This document shows positions 18,440 to 26,547 of a DNA stretch of 34,217 bases, one piece after another. This stretch comes from Salidesulfovibrio brasiliensis JCM 12178 (lineage in GTDB: Bacteria; Desulfobacterota; Desulfovibrionia; Desulfovibrionales; Desulfovibrionaceae): the NCBI RefSeq assembly GCF_001311825.1, contig NZ_BBCB01000030.1:1-34217 (forward strand). Direction: 5' to 3'. Each line of letters begins with the position of its first letter. Position 1 is the first letter of the stretch. Made by a program: the position numbers and the translations under genes. The notes below the pieces were generated by a model. The model made no database searches and had not been told where the DNA came from. It worked only from the letters and a program-made list of their open reading frames with translations.

Positions 18440-19624
18440 ATGACCGACATACCCAAGGGATTTCATTTCGCCACCGCCGCCGCCGGGTTCAAGAAGCCCG
18501 GCCGCGATGATCTGGCGCTCATTGCCAGCGACCGGCCCGCCGCTGCTGCGGGCGTGTTCACCAAGAACCTTTTTCAGGCCGCGCCCGTGCTCCAGTGCAA
18601 GGCTATGCTCGCCCGCACCGACAGGGCCAGCGCCTTCCTCGTCAACTCCGGTCAGGCCAACGCCAGCACCGGCGAAGAGGGTCTCAACCGCTGCCGCGAG
18701 ACCCTGAACATGGTGGGCAAGGCCACGGGGTTGCCAGCGGACGAGATTCTCCCGGCCTCCACCGGCGTGATCGGGCCGCAGCTCATCATGGAAAAATGGG
18801 AAGCCGCCGTGCCCGCGCTTGCCGACACCCTCGGCAAGGCCTCGCCCGAGGACGCGGCCAAGGCGATCATGACGACGGATACGGTTCACAAACTGGCCTC
18901 GGCAACGGTGACGCTCTCCGGCGGCACCGTGCGACTGCTGGGCATGTGCAAGGGCGCGGGCATGATCTGCCCGAACATGGCCACCATGCTCGGCTTCATC
19001 TGCTGCGACGCGGACGTTTCTCCGGGCCGCTGGCGCGACATGCTGGCCGGGTGCGCGCTCAAGACCTTCAACCACATCACCATCGACGGCGACACGAGCA
19101 CCAACGATTGCGTCATGGGGCTTGCCAACGGCGCGTCCGGCGTTGCCGTGGAGTCCGACATGGACCTCGACCTGCTGGAGCAGGCGCTCATGGACCTCTG
19201 CCGGGACCTCGCCTACATGATCGTGCGCGACGCAGAAGGCGGCACCAAGGTGGCGCATATATCAGTGAGTGGTGCCATGGACGACAAACAGGCGGAGCTG
19301 GTGGCGCGGGCCGTGGGCCATTCGCCGCTGGTCAAGACCGCGCTGTTCGGATGTGACCCCAACTGGGGCCGCATTACCGCCGCCGCAGGCCGCTCCGGTG
19401 CCATGTTCGACCCCTCCAAGCTGGTGCTGACCATCGGCGGCATCGCCATCTACGAAAACGGCGGCCCGGTCTCCGGCGACATGGACGTGCTGCTTGAGCC
19501 GGTCATGGCCGAAGCCGACATCGAGATCGGCATCGACCTCGGTGCGGGCGAAGGCAAGTACACCCTGCTCGCCTCGGACCTGAGCCGTGAGTACGTTTCC
19601 ATCAACGCGGATTACAGGTCGTAG
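18440..19624 (+). CDS. argJ: Bifunctional glutamate N-acetyltransferase / amino-acid acetyltransferase
   Basis: 394 residues. ArgJ transfers the acetyl group from N-acetylornithine to glutamate, recycling acetate in arginine synthesis. The precursor cleaves itself before the nucleophilic Thr of NMATML; here the site reads KGAGMICPNMATMLGF near residue 183. NHITIDGDTSTND and the C-terminal GCDPNWGRITAAAGRSG are also conserved. AGGAG lies 6 bases before the ATG. The tautomerase gene starts 11 bases downstream, so the genes are probably co-transcribed. Confidence 0.95.
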   Translation: MTDIPKGFHFATAAAGFKKPGRDDLALIASDRPAAAAGVFTKNLFQAAPVLQCKAMLARTDRASAFLVNSGQANASTGEEGLNRCRETLNMVGKATGLPADEILPASTGVIGPQLIMEKWEAAVPALADTLGKASPEDAAKAIMTTDTVHKLASATVTLSGGTVRLLGMCKGAGMICPNMATMLGFICCDADVSPGRWRDMLAGCALKTFNHITIDGDTSTNDCVMGLANGASGVAVESDMDLDLLEQALMDLCRDLAYMIVRDAEGGTKVAHISVSGAMDDKQAELVARAVGHSPLVKTALFGCDPNWGRITAAAGRSGAMFDPSKLVLTIGGIAIYENGGPVSGDMDVLLEPVMAEADIEIGIDLGAGEGKYTLLASDLSREYVSINADYRS

Positions 19625-19635
19625 GGAGAACTGCC

Positions 19636-19833
19636 ATGCCCATCCTCAGGCTCGAAACATGGGAAGGACTGACCAAGGATACCAAGCGGGACTTCGTGGA
19701 GACCATGACGCGCGAGACCTGCCGGATACTCGGGTGTCCGCCCGAGGCCGTGACCGTCATCATTGATGAAAAACCCAAGGAGAACTGGGGCGCGGCCGGG
19801 GAGCTTTGCTCCGAACGATTCCCGGACAAGTAG
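19636..19833 (+). CDS. 4-oxalocrotonate tautomerase-family protein
   Basis: 65 residues, typical of the small tautomerase family. The chain starts MPILRLETWEG, so Pro1 (after Met removal) is in place as catalytic base. The DAVTV-like stretch is EAVTVIIDEKPKENWG. Such proteins form hexamers and isomerise enols; the substrate here is unknown. It lies 11 bases after argJ, with GGGAGAA upstream. Confidence 0.85.
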   Translation: MPILRLETWEGLTKDTKRDFVETMTRETCRILGCPPEAVTVIIDEKPKENWGAAGELCSERFPDK

Positions 19834-19888
19834 AAATCATTGCGAATGCCGCAGGACGTGGCATCATGAAACCATGAAGAGGCAGACC

Positions 19889-20203
19889 ATGAAGAAATTC
19901 GTCCCCCTGTTGATGCTCGCCGCGCTCGCGCTTTCCGGCTGCGGCAAGGACTGGGTCAATCCCAACATCGCCGACCCGCGCAAGGAAGACCAGATTTTTC
20001 AGGAAGACAGCAAAATCTGTCACAAGTTCGCCAAAGAACACAATCCGCAGATGAACGAACTCGGCATGCAGGAACCGGAATACTCCGACGAACTCGCGCG
20101 CGACGAATTCGACTACACCGAGAACAAGGCCGCATACTCCTACTGGGAAAAGTGCATGCGCGCCCGAGGCTGGATCACCAGCAAGGAATACTACGGAGAC
20201 TAA
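19889..20203 (+). CDS. Small lipoprotein of unknown function
   Basis: 104 residues with a lipoprotein signal (KKFVPLLMLAALALSGCGKDW, Cys about residue 18). The acidic, Tyr-rich mature domain (KEDQIFQEDSKICHKFAKEH, YSYWEKCMRARGW) has two further Cys that could form a disulfide. The start at 19889 follows AAGAGG; an in-frame ATG at 19874 is possible. It ends 3 bases before the next gene. No family recognised. Confidence 0.75.
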   Translation: MKKFVPLLMLAALALSGCGKDWVNPNIADPRKEDQIFQEDSKICHKFAKEHNPQMNELGMQEPEYSDELARDEFDYTENKAAYSYWEKCMRARGWITSKEYYGD

Positions 20204-20206
20204 CCA

Positions 20207-21724
20207 ATGCTCGACGCTCCCGGCTCCAAGCCCGTTCTGATTCTCGGCGCCACCGGATACGTTGGCGGCCGTCTGGCACCGCTGCTGCTGGAACGCGGCT
20301 ATAAAGTGCGGGCCGCCGGGAGAAGCGCGGCCAAGATTCATGCCCGCTCGTGGGGCAACCACGAGAACCTCGAAGTCGTCACCGCCGACCTCTTTGACGA
20401 GCAGAGCCTCGTCAAGGCCATGGACGGCTGTGACACCGCGTTCTACCTCGTGCACTCCATGTCGCCCTCCACGCGCGACTTTGCCGAGGCGGACCGCGAG
20501 GCCGCGTATAACGCCGTGGAAGCCGCCAATGAAGTCGGTCTTGACCGCTTCATCTACCTCGGCGGACTGGGCGAGAAAAGCGCCGACGGCCCGGAACTGA
20601 GCCACCACCTGCGCTCGCGGGCCGAGGTCGGACGCATCCTCAAACTGGGCTGCACCCGCACCACCATCCTGCGGGCGGCCATGATCCTCGGCTCCGGCTC
20701 GGCCTCCTTCGAGATCATGCGCTACCTCTGCGACCGCCTTCCGGTGATGATCACCCCGCGCTGGGTGAACACCCGCTGCCAGCCCATCAGCATCCGCAAC
20801 GTGCTGGGGTACCTCGCCGGATGCCTTGAGCACCCGAAGACCACGGGGCGCACGCTGGACATAGGCGGGCCGGACATCGTCACCTACGCCGAGCTGTTTC
20901 AGATTTACGCGGAGGAAGCCGGGCTTAAGAAACAGCGGCTCATCTCCCTGCCGGTCATGACCCCCAAGCTCTCGTCCTACTGGATCAACCTCGTGACCCC
21001 GGTGCCCTTCAACCTCGCCCAGCCGCTGGCCGAAGGGCTCGCCAACGAGGTCATCTGCCGCAACAACGACATCCGGGACATCATTCCGCAGGAACTCGTT
21101 TCCTGCCGTGAAGCCATCAAGCTCGCCATCGCCCGGACCCGCCAGATGCAGGTGGACTCGCACTGCTTTGACACGGGCAACGCCTGCACCCCGGAGTGGT
21201 CCATAGAGGGCGACGCATCCTACGCGGGCGGCACGGTCTTCAAGGACCGCTACGCCGCGCGCCTTCAGGGCGACATCGACGACATCTGGAAGGTCATCGA
21301 ACGCATCGGCGGCGAACAGGGCTGGTATTTCGGCGATCCGCTCTGGCGGTTTCGCGGCTTCATCGACAAGCTCATCGGCGGCCCCGGCGTAAGGCGCGGC
21401 CGCACCGACCCGGACGCCATTCATGTCGGCGACGCGCTGGACTTCTGGCGCGTGGTGGACGTGCGCGATCGTGAACGGCTTCTTTTGAAGGCCGAGATGC
21501 GCCTGCCCGGCGAGGCCCTGCTTGAATTCCGGCTGACCCCGCTCTGGGAAAAGGCCGTGGAGATGAAGATGACCGCCAGCTTCATGCCGCGCGGCCTGTT
21601 CGGGCTGCTCTACTGGTACGCGGTCTATCCCTTCCACAGCCTGATATTCCGCAACATGATCGAGAACATCGCGGGCATGGCCAGCGTGCACATGTACGAG
21701 CGGCCCAAGAAGCTCAAAAAGTGA
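20207..21724 (+). CDS. NAD(P)-binding (atypical SDR) protein with DUF2867 domain
   Basis: 505 residues. The N-terminal Rossmann domain has LILGATGYVGGRL (GxxGxxG, about residues 12-24) and the features of NmrA/atypical short-chain dehydrogenases (VTADLFDEQSL, YLVHSM, FIYLGGLGE). The C-terminal part (about 320-500) matches DUF2867, a START-like fold, with WKVIERIGGEQGWYF, LLKAEMRLPGEALLEF and YWYAVYPFHSLIF. This two-domain arrangement is widespread but its reaction is unknown; a lipid or quinone-like ligand has been considered for such folds. It starts 3 bases after the lipoprotein gene. Confidence 0.85.
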   Translation: MLDAPGSKPVLILGATGYVGGRLAPLLLERGYKVRAAGRSAAKIHARSWGNHENLEVVTADLFDEQSLVKAMDGCDTAFYLVHSMSPSTRDFAEADREAAYNAVEAANEVGLDRFIYLGGLGEKSADGPELSHHLRSRAEVGRILKLGCTRTTILRAAMILGSGSASFEIMRYLCDRLPVMITPRWVNTRCQPISIRNVLGYLAGCLEHPKTTGRTLDIGGPDIVTYAELFQIYAEEAGLKKQRLISLPVMTPKLSSYWINLVTPVPFNLAQPLAEGLANEVICRNNDIRDIIPQELVSCREAIKLAIARTRQMQVDSHCFDTGNACTPEWSIEGDASYAGGTVFKDRYAARLQGDIDDIWKVIERIGGEQGWYFGDPLWRFRGFIDKLIGGPGVRRGRTDPDAIHVGDALDFWRVVDVRDRERLLLKAEMRLPGEALLEFRLTPLWEKAVEMKMTASFMPRGLFGLLYWYAVYPFHSLIFRNMIENIAGMASVHMYERPKKLKK

Positions 21725-21731
21725 TCCGGCC

Positions 21732-22802
21732 ATGACCGAACTGCGCTCCGGCATCACCACCGGCACCTGTGCGGCAGCCGCCGCAAAGGCCGCGACCCTG
21801 CGACTATTCCGCGGAGACTCCCCTGAGAGCGTGGACACTCCCCTGCCCGACGGCAACCGGATCAGGGTGCCCATTGCCCGCATCGAACCGTCCGGCAAAG
21901 GTTGGCGTGCCACTGTCATCAAGGACGCCGGAGACGACCCCGACGTCACCGACGGGCACGAAATTCAAGCCACTGTCAGGCTGATTCACGAAGAGAAGGC
22001 TTTCAGCGTTACCTTGAGTGGCGGAAAAGGCGTTGGCACAGCGACTCTGCCGGGCCTGCCGGTTCCGGTAGGAGAGGCGGCCATCAACCCCGCGCCGCGA
22101 GAGCAGATCAAAACCGCCGCAATGGAAGCCGCGAATGGGCAGAAAAACGGCACCCTCGCCATAGTCATCGAGGTACCCGAAGGCGAACGGCTGGCCGAGG
22201 CCACCATGAACCCGAGGCTCGGCATCGTGGACGGCATCTCCATTCTCGGCACGCATGGCATCGTCAAGCCATACTCCCACGACTCATGGAAGGCCTCCAT
22301 CGAGGAAGCCCTCGACGTGGCCAGAGCAGTGGGCGTGACAGAGCCCGTCTTCACCACAGGCCGACGCTCCGAGAAATTTCACGCCGCCCACTATCCGGGC
22401 ACGACTGAACAGGCGATGGTACAGGCCGCGGACTTCTTCGCCTTTGCCATGCAGGCCGCTGCCGAACGCGGATTCCGTCAGGCGATCTGGGCGGTCTTTC
22501 CGGGCAAGCTTGTCAAGCAGGCGCAGGGCAACGAGTACACGCACGCCAAAACCCATCCCGTGGACTTTGACGAGCTGGCCGAGTGCTGCCGCGACGCGGG
22601 ACTCGGCGCACACATCGCGGAAGAAGTCCGGCAGGCCAACACCGCCCGGCAGGTCTTTGACCAGTTGAAGAAGGAGTCCGGCTTCGCCATCCTGCTTGGC
22701 ATGCTGCGCGACAGGGCGCAGGCGCATGCCGAGCGGTTTTCCGGCCACCGGATAGCCGTGCGGTACCGGGTCTACGACTTCGACGGCACCCGCTACCTCT
22801 AG
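21732..22802 (+). CDS. cbiD: Cobalt-precorrin-5B C1-methyltransferase
   Basis: 356 residues. CbiD methylates C-1 of cobalt-precorrin-5B in anaerobic cobalamin synthesis. It begins LRSGITTGTCAAAAAKAA and carries PSGKGWRATVIKDAGDDPDVT, GGKGVGTATLPGLPVPVGEAAINP and ILGTHGIVKPYS, all typical. It starts 7 bases after the preceding gene, with only a weak ribosome site (GATCCGG), suggesting translational coupling. It is the only cobalamin gene in the window. Confidence 0.95.
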   Translation: MTELRSGITTGTCAAAAAKAATLRLFRGDSPESVDTPLPDGNRIRVPIARIEPSGKGWRATVIKDAGDDPDVTDGHEIQATVRLIHEEKAFSVTLSGGKGVGTATLPGLPVPVGEAAINPAPREQIKTAAMEAANGQKNGTLAIVIEVPEGERLAEATMNPRLGIVDGISILGTHGIVKPYSHDSWKASIEEALDVARAVGVTEPVFTTGRRSEKFHAAHYPGTTEQAMVQAADFFAFAMQAAAERGFRQAIWAVFPGKLVKQAQGNEYTHAKTHPVDFDELAECCRDAGLGAHIAEEVRQANTARQVFDQLKKESGFAILLGMLRDRAQAHAERFSGHRIAVRYRVYDFDGTRYL

Positions 22803-22903
22803 AAAACTTTCCACCGACTTTTCTAGCCCTGGCCGGAAAACTCTTGTAGCCTGAAGAAAACATGCGATGGCTCCCGCATCTCGGGGGCAGGAGAATTCAT
22901 ATC

Positions 22904-23056
22904 ATGTGGGGATTTTACGCAGCAATCTGTTCCGTGCTCGACAAGGCGCGCATCTGCCAGAAATGCAGGAAGAAGCAGGTAGTGGCCGCCAAGGACAGGA
23001 ACAAAACCGTCACCTGCAAGTATTGCGGCGAGGACATCCCGCCGCCCAGGAAGTAA
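22904..23056 (+). CDS. 50-residue zinc-ribbon protein
   Basis: Encodes MWGFYAAICSVLDKARICQK and onward, 50 residues. Two CxxC pairs (CQKC and CKYC, 17 residues between them) form a likely zinc ribbon. GCAGGAG lies 11 bases before the ATG. The chain is Lys/Arg-rich and ends ...EDIPPPRK. The cysteine spacing and a real ribosome site support a genuine gene. The role is unknown; a nucleic-acid or protein-binding adaptor is possible. Confidence 0.65.
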   Translation: MWGFYAAICSVLDKARICQKCRKKQVVAAKDRNKTVTCKYCGEDIPPPRK

Positions 23057-23059
23057 CAG

Positions 23060-23083
23060 CCCCGGCGACCGCTCGGCCGCCGG
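23060..23083 (+). terminator. Possible terminator after the zinc-ribbon gene
   Basis: Stem CCCGGCG/CGCCGGG with an inner CCG-CT-CGG extension and one mismatch. No clear T-run follows. It lies between convergent genes. Confidence 0.4.
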
Positions 23084-23101
23084 GACAATCATTTCATGCC
23101 G

Positions 23102-23677
23102 CTAGGCGTTCAGCTTCTTCAGCAGCCACGCCATGTTCCGGCCCAGAATCTTCATGGTTCCGATACCCTCGTCATCACCCGTCACATCGCCTTTTTCCCG
23201 CCCGAAGCCCATGTTCCAGTAGTCGGCTCCGGGAACGATCATCTCGCCGATGAAGAAGAAGTGGTTCAGGGAGTTGAAGGTGTGGATGGCCCCGCCCCGC
23301 CGGGCCACGACCACACCGGCACCCACCTTGCGGGCCAGCATGTTGTCGTTGGCGCGGTTGACCATGCCGGCGCGGTCCACCAACGCCTTCATCTCGGTGG
23401 AGATGTTGGCGAAGTAGGTGGGCGAGCCGAGCACAATGCCGTCCGCCTCAAGCATGGCCGCGATGTATTCGTTGGCCATGTCCTTGTCCACGGCGCACTT
23501 CTGATCCTTGTTCTTGAAACATTTCATGCAGGCGATGCAGCCGCGGATATTCTTGCCGGACATCTCCATCATTTCGGTCTGGATGCCTTCTTTCTCCAGC
23601 TCGCCGAACACGGTGTTAATCATGGTGGCGGTGTTGCCGCCCTTCCGCGCGCTACCGTTAATTCCTATGACTTTCAT
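23102..23677 (-). CDS. Iron-sulfur flavoprotein (NADPH-dependent FMN reductase family)
   Basis: 191 residues. The N-terminal MKVIGINGSARKGGNT is the flavin phosphate loop of the flavodoxin-like FMN reductase family. CIACMKCFKNKDQKC (about residues 47-61) is the compact cysteine motif that binds a [4Fe-4S] cluster in Isf-type proteins of anaerobes. GSPTYFANISTEMKAL is the second flavin contact. Isf proteins pass electrons, for example in oxygen or peroxide defence. GGAGG lies just before the ATG. The ABM-domain gene ends 9 bases upstream, so an operon with it and the nitroreductase is likely. Confidence 0.9.
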   Translation of the reverse strand: MKVIGINGSARKGGNTATMINTVFGELEKEGIQTEMMEMSGKNIRGCIACMKCFKNKDQKCAVDKDMANEYIAAMLEADGIVLGSPTYFANISTEMKALVDRAGMVNRANDNMLARKVGAGVVVARRGGAIHTFNSLNHFFFIGEMIVPGADYWNMGFGREKGDVTGDDEGIGTMKILGRNMAWLLKKLNA

Positions 23678-23686
23678 GACGCCTCC

Positions 23687-23986
23687 TTAAAGGGGTTTCC
23701 AATCGGTTATGACCGGCGGCCCGGCAAGAACCGCTTCGAGTTTCGGGCCGAACTCCTTCATCCACGCCGCATCCTGGTGCGCCCTGAGCAGTTCCTCGGA
23801 CTCCCAGCGCTCATAGAGCATGTAGCGCAGTCCGTCCTCGACGCTCACGTGCATGTCGTACTGCATGCACCCCGCATCCTTGAGGCTGTTTTCAACCAGT
23901 TCGGCAAAGGCCTCGCGGGCCTGCGCTTCCATGCCGGATCGTACCGTGAATGTAACGTGCACGGCCACGTTTTCTGTAGTTGCCAT
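23687..23986 (-). CDS. ABM-domain (antibiotic biosynthesis monooxygenase-like) protein
   Basis: 99 residues of the dimeric alpha/beta-barrel ABM fold: VAVHVTFTVRSGMEAQARE, GCMQYDMHVSVED, YMLYERWESEELLRAHQDA and the C-terminal ITDWKPL. Related proteins (YgiN-like) act on quinones or as small oxygenases; the role here is unknown. The start at 23986 lies 4 bases after the nitroreductase stop. A longer frame would overlap the nitroreductase end. Confidence 0.82.
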   Translation of the reverse strand: MATTENVAVHVTFTVRSGMEAQAREAFAELVENSLKDAGCMQYDMHVSVEDGLRYMLYERWESEELLRAHQDAAWMKEFGPKLEAVLAGPPVITDWKPL

Positions 23987-23990
23987 ATTT

Positions 23991-24500
23991 CTACCACTCG
24001 TTCCTGTGGACACGTTCCGCCTTGTAGCGGGACTCGGCCGTCGGGTTTTGCGCAGGGTGGCCGATCACCACAAGCGCCAGCGGCTTGACGTTTTCGGGCA
24101 GCCCGAACAGACGGGCAAAGCCTTCCTCGCGCTCGACGATGGGATGAATGCCGGTCCAGACCGCGCCCAGCCCCTTGCCGTGGACGGCCAGCAGCATGTT
24201 CTGCACCGCTGCGGCGCAGTCCTGCGGCCAATAACCCGGGAACTTCTCAAGGCTCATGTCGCCGCAGACGAGGACTCCCAGCGGCGCCTTGGGCGCCATG
24301 GCCGCATACGGGTTCACGTCCTTGCAGGCTGCGAGCTTTTCCGGGTCGTCCACCACCACGAACTGCCACGGCTGGGCATTGCCCGCGCTCGGGGCCATCA
24401 TGGCCGCTTCCAGAATATCTTTCACATCCGCTTCGCTGACCGGCTCGTCCGTATACTTGCGGATGCTGCGCCGGCTCCTGATTGCTTCCATTACTTCCAT
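23991..24500 (-). CDS. Nitroreductase-family flavoprotein
   Basis: 169 residues. Typical FMN-binding nitroreductase features: AIRSRRSIRKYTDEPVSE at the N-terminus, MMAPSAGNAQPWQFVVV, a central DCAAAVQNMLLAVHGKGLGAVWTG, and LALVVIGHPAQNP. The family reduces quinones, nitro compounds or flavins using NAD(P)H. GGAGG precedes the ATG at 24500; the longer frame covers the regulatory region. It is transcribed divergently from an HxlR-type regulator, the usual arrangement for redox- or electrophile-sensing control. Confidence 0.92.
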   Translation of the reverse strand: MEVMEAIRSRRSIRKYTDEPVSEADVKDILEAAMMAPSAGNAQPWQFVVVDDPEKLAACKDVNPYAAMAPKAPLGVLVCGDMSLEKFPGYWPQDCAAAVQNMLLAVHGKGLGAVWTGIHPIVEREEGFARLFGLPENVKPLALVVIGHPAQNPTAESRYKAERVHRNEW

Positions 24501-24512
24501 GATCGTCCTCCG

Positions 24513-24525
24513 ATCGTTTTTGGTG
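24513..24525 (-). promoter_or_regulatory. Possible operator copy before the nitroreductase gene
   Basis: On the minus strand it reads CACCAAAAACGAT. It is a near-exact inverted copy of 24598-24609 (CACCAAAAAGAT on the plus strand), with one extra base. Each copy lies 12-16 bases before its gene's start codon. Confidence 0.4.
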
Positions 24526-24597
24526 CCTTCTTTACCTGTACACACTCTTCAGGCATAATGGCGAAGAACGCAAGTACGCACCTTATTGTTGTATAGT

Positions 24598-24609
24598 CAC
24601 CAAAAAGAT
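24598..24609 (+). promoter_or_regulatory. Possible operator copy before the HxlR gene
   Basis: CACCAAAAAGAT, 16 bases before the HxlR start and directly after a TATAGT that could be a -10 element. It is the partner of the inverted copy at 24513-24525. Binding by the adjacent HxlR protein is inference. Confidence 0.4.
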
Positions 24610-24625
24610 ACCACACGGAGACACC

Positions 24626-25027
24626 ATGTCTGAATGCGGACTCAAACATCTCGACGGCCGGGAGTACTACTGCGCCATGGAGCTGACGCTCCAGATAATC
24701 GGCGGCAAGTGGAAGCCGCTCATCATCCACCACCTCGGCCAGCAGGGAACGCTTCGGTTCAACGAACTTCGGCGCACCATGCCCACCATAACCCAGAAAA
24801 TGCTTACGCAACAGCTCCGCGAGCTGGAAACCGACGGCATCGTGCATCGCGAGGTCTATCCGCAGGTGCCGCCGAAGGTGGAGTACTCGCTCACCGCACT
24901 CGGCCGGACCGTCACTCCGGTCATCAGCCGCCTGTGCGAATGGGGCAGCATGTACGAGGCCGAACGGCTAGCCGAAAAGCAGAACGAAGCAGCGCAGCAC
25001 TCCGCGGACAAAAAATCCGCCGCATGA
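24626..25027 (+). CDS. HxlR-family transcriptional regulator
   Basis: 133 residues with a winged helix-turn-helix of the HxlR (MarR-like) type: CAMELTLQIIGGKWKPLIIHHL, LRFNELRRTMPTITQKMLTQQLRELE, and wing VEYSLTALG. Two N-terminal Cys (about residues 4 and 16) are placed where HxlR redox sensors carry reactive cysteines. It probably represses the divergent nitroreductase/ABM/Fe-S flavoprotein genes in response to quinones or electrophiles (inference from gene arrangement). The ATG follows CGGAG. Confidence 0.9.
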   Translation: MSECGLKHLDGREYYCAMELTLQIIGGKWKPLIIHHLGQQGTLRFNELRRTMPTITQKMLTQQLRELETDGIVHREVYPQVPPKVEYSLTALGRTVTPVISRLCEWGSMYEAERLAEKQNEAAQHSADKKSAA

Positions 25028-25085
25028 CCGGGACTTGTCATTTCACGCCAACAAGGTATGCTCCAGCAACTTCCGGAGGTGCATA

Positions 25086-25616
25086 ATGACGACCCGTACC
25101 CCGGCGTTTTCCTTCTCGGAACTTCGCCAAGGATGGCTGGATATCCGTCTTGAGGACGGCGATAAGGTTTGCGACTTCAGCGTGGCGTCCGTCTTCTCGG
25201 AACCGCTCAGGGACCTGTGCGACGCATTGGTGGACGCCCACGACGCCATGAACGGCGGCGTGCCGCCATACCATTTTGAGTTTGAATGGCTCGGTGAAGG
25301 CTGGATATATTTCTGGAAGCTTCAACCTGAAGGGGACGTCATCAAAGTCCACGCCAGCTTTGCAGGCAGTCGCATCGTGGGCGACTGTCCATCCATGGTC
25401 TGGAAGCTGGACACCGTCTTTGACCGCAACGCCTTTGCACGAGAAATCTGGTCAATGGGCGGTGAGATTCTCTCCAAACACGGTCTTGTGGGATACCGCC
25501 AGCTCTGGGGCCGCGACTTCCCGCTGGCCCAGCTGCTCGGCCTGCGCGAAATCATCGAGGACACTCCCATGACCGGGTGGGACAGCGAACTGAAGGCGCT
25601 CACCGCACTGGCCTGA
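25086..25616 (+). CDS. Unknown soluble protein, 176 residues
   Basis: I do not recognise a family. GGAGG lies 6 bases before the ATG. The acidic, aromatic-rich sequence has no signal peptide or membrane segment: FSFSELRQGWLDIRLEDGDK, YHFEFEWLGEGWIYFWKLQP, IVGDCPSMVWKLDTVFDRNA. The alternating pattern suggests a beta-rich N-terminal half and a helical C-terminus. It lies 58 bases after the HxlR gene on the same strand and could be read from the same promoter. Confidence 0.7.
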   Translation: MTTRTPAFSFSELRQGWLDIRLEDGDKVCDFSVASVFSEPLRDLCDALVDAHDAMNGGVPPYHFEFEWLGEGWIYFWKLQPEGDVIKVHASFAGSRIVGDCPSMVWKLDTVFDRNAFAREIWSMGGEILSKHGLVGYRQLWGRDFPLAQLLGLREIIEDTPMTGWDSELKALTALA

Positions 25617-25681
25617 TTTCCCGACCCCACTTTTCCTCACCGCTTTTTCCGATACGCTTGGGTGAATATAGAAGGACACCC

Positions 25682-26422
25682 ATGCGATACATTGTCTTAT
25701 CCATTGTTTTTCTGGCTGCGCTGACGCTCACGGGACAGCCGTGCAGCGCCGACCACATCAAGGTCTTTGCCGAAGACCTGCCGCCGTATGCCTATGAGGA
25801 GAAGGAAGAGGCCGCCGGGTTCATGGTGGATATAGTCTCGGAAATCCTGCGCCGCCTCGGGCGGGACCCGCACATGGTCCGCCTTGTCCCCTGGGCCAGA
25901 GCCATGCAGGTTCTCATGGAGCAGAAGGAGGTGATACTCTTCCCGGTTCCGGGCAACGAGAATTACCAGTCCGCCAACCGCCTGATCGGGCCAGTGTACA
26001 CGACCCGCCTGAACTTCTTCTGCCGGGCCGGAGAAAAGGGACGCTTCACAAGCCTTGAGGATGCCCGCAAGGCCGAACGCATCTCCGTCACCCGCAGCGG
26101 ATACGCATTCGAGACCCTCCGGGGAATGGGATTCATGAACCTTGAGGAAAGCAACGGCCACCGCTTCGACTTCTACAAGCTGAAGGCGGGGCGGGCCTCG
26201 CTCGCCGTCATGGACCAAGCCCTGTTTCCGGGATTTCTCAGACGCCTCCCACGCCTTCAGCCCACGCAGTTTCAGGACACGGGCATCACCTTTGCCACCG
26301 TGGACATGTACATCGCCTTTTCCAACGACCTCGCCCCGGCAATGGTCATCCGCTGGCAGAGAATGTTCGATGCCATAAGGGCAGACGGCACCTACGAGCG
26401 CATTCTGAAACGCTATCTCTAG
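25682..26422 (+). CDS. Periplasmic solute-binding protein, family 3 type
   Basis: 246 residues. Signal peptide (RYIVLSIVFLAALTLTGQPCSA), then a family-3 substrate-binding domain: KVFAEDLPPYAYEE, GFMVDIVSEILRRLG, VPWARAMQVLMEQKEVILFP, and C-terminal RADGTYERILKRYL. Lone proteins of this type are common in Desulfovibrio-like genomes without a permease; ligands are often unknown (amino acids or organic acids). The last 29 bases are repeated exactly at 27883-27911, and a longer stretch is similar. GAAGGA lies about 6 bases before the ATG. Confidence 0.85.
   Translation: MRYIVLSIVFLAALTLTGQPCSADHIKVFAEDLPPYAYEEKEEAAGFMVDIVSEILRRLGRDPHMVRLVPWARAMQVLMEQKEVILFPVPGNENYQSANRLIGPVYTTRLNFFCRAGEKGRFTSLEDARKAERISVTRSGYAFETLRGMGFMNLEESNGHRFDFYKLKAGRASLAVMDQALFPGFLRRLPRLQPTQFQDTGITFATVDMYIAFSNDLAPAMVIRWQRMFDAIRADGTYERILKRYL
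26394..26422 (+). repeat. 29-bp direct repeat, copy 1
   Basis: Starts ACGAGCGCATTCTGAAACGC and ends in the stop codon of the binding-protein gene. Exact copy at 27883-27911. Confidence 0.9.
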
Positions 26423-26547
26423 ACTGGTGGCGCACAACCACACGCCGTGCTACCCTCCCATCGTGAAATCATACCGTGAGAGGCTGTGCCTCAACAACGA
26501 TGAGTATACCGACTATCCCTTTAGCCCAATAGACGGAGGCCATACAC

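Noticed and set aside
19760..21949. 729-residue minus-strand frame opposite the lipoprotein, SDR-like and cbiD genes
   Set aside because: Composition is typical of antisense GC-rich frames, and three well-supported genes occupy the other strand.
26423..26547. SAM or cobalamin riboswitch before the methyltransferase
   Set aside because: I find no conserved riboswitch core or paired helices of the expected pattern; only a plain leader with a ribosome site.
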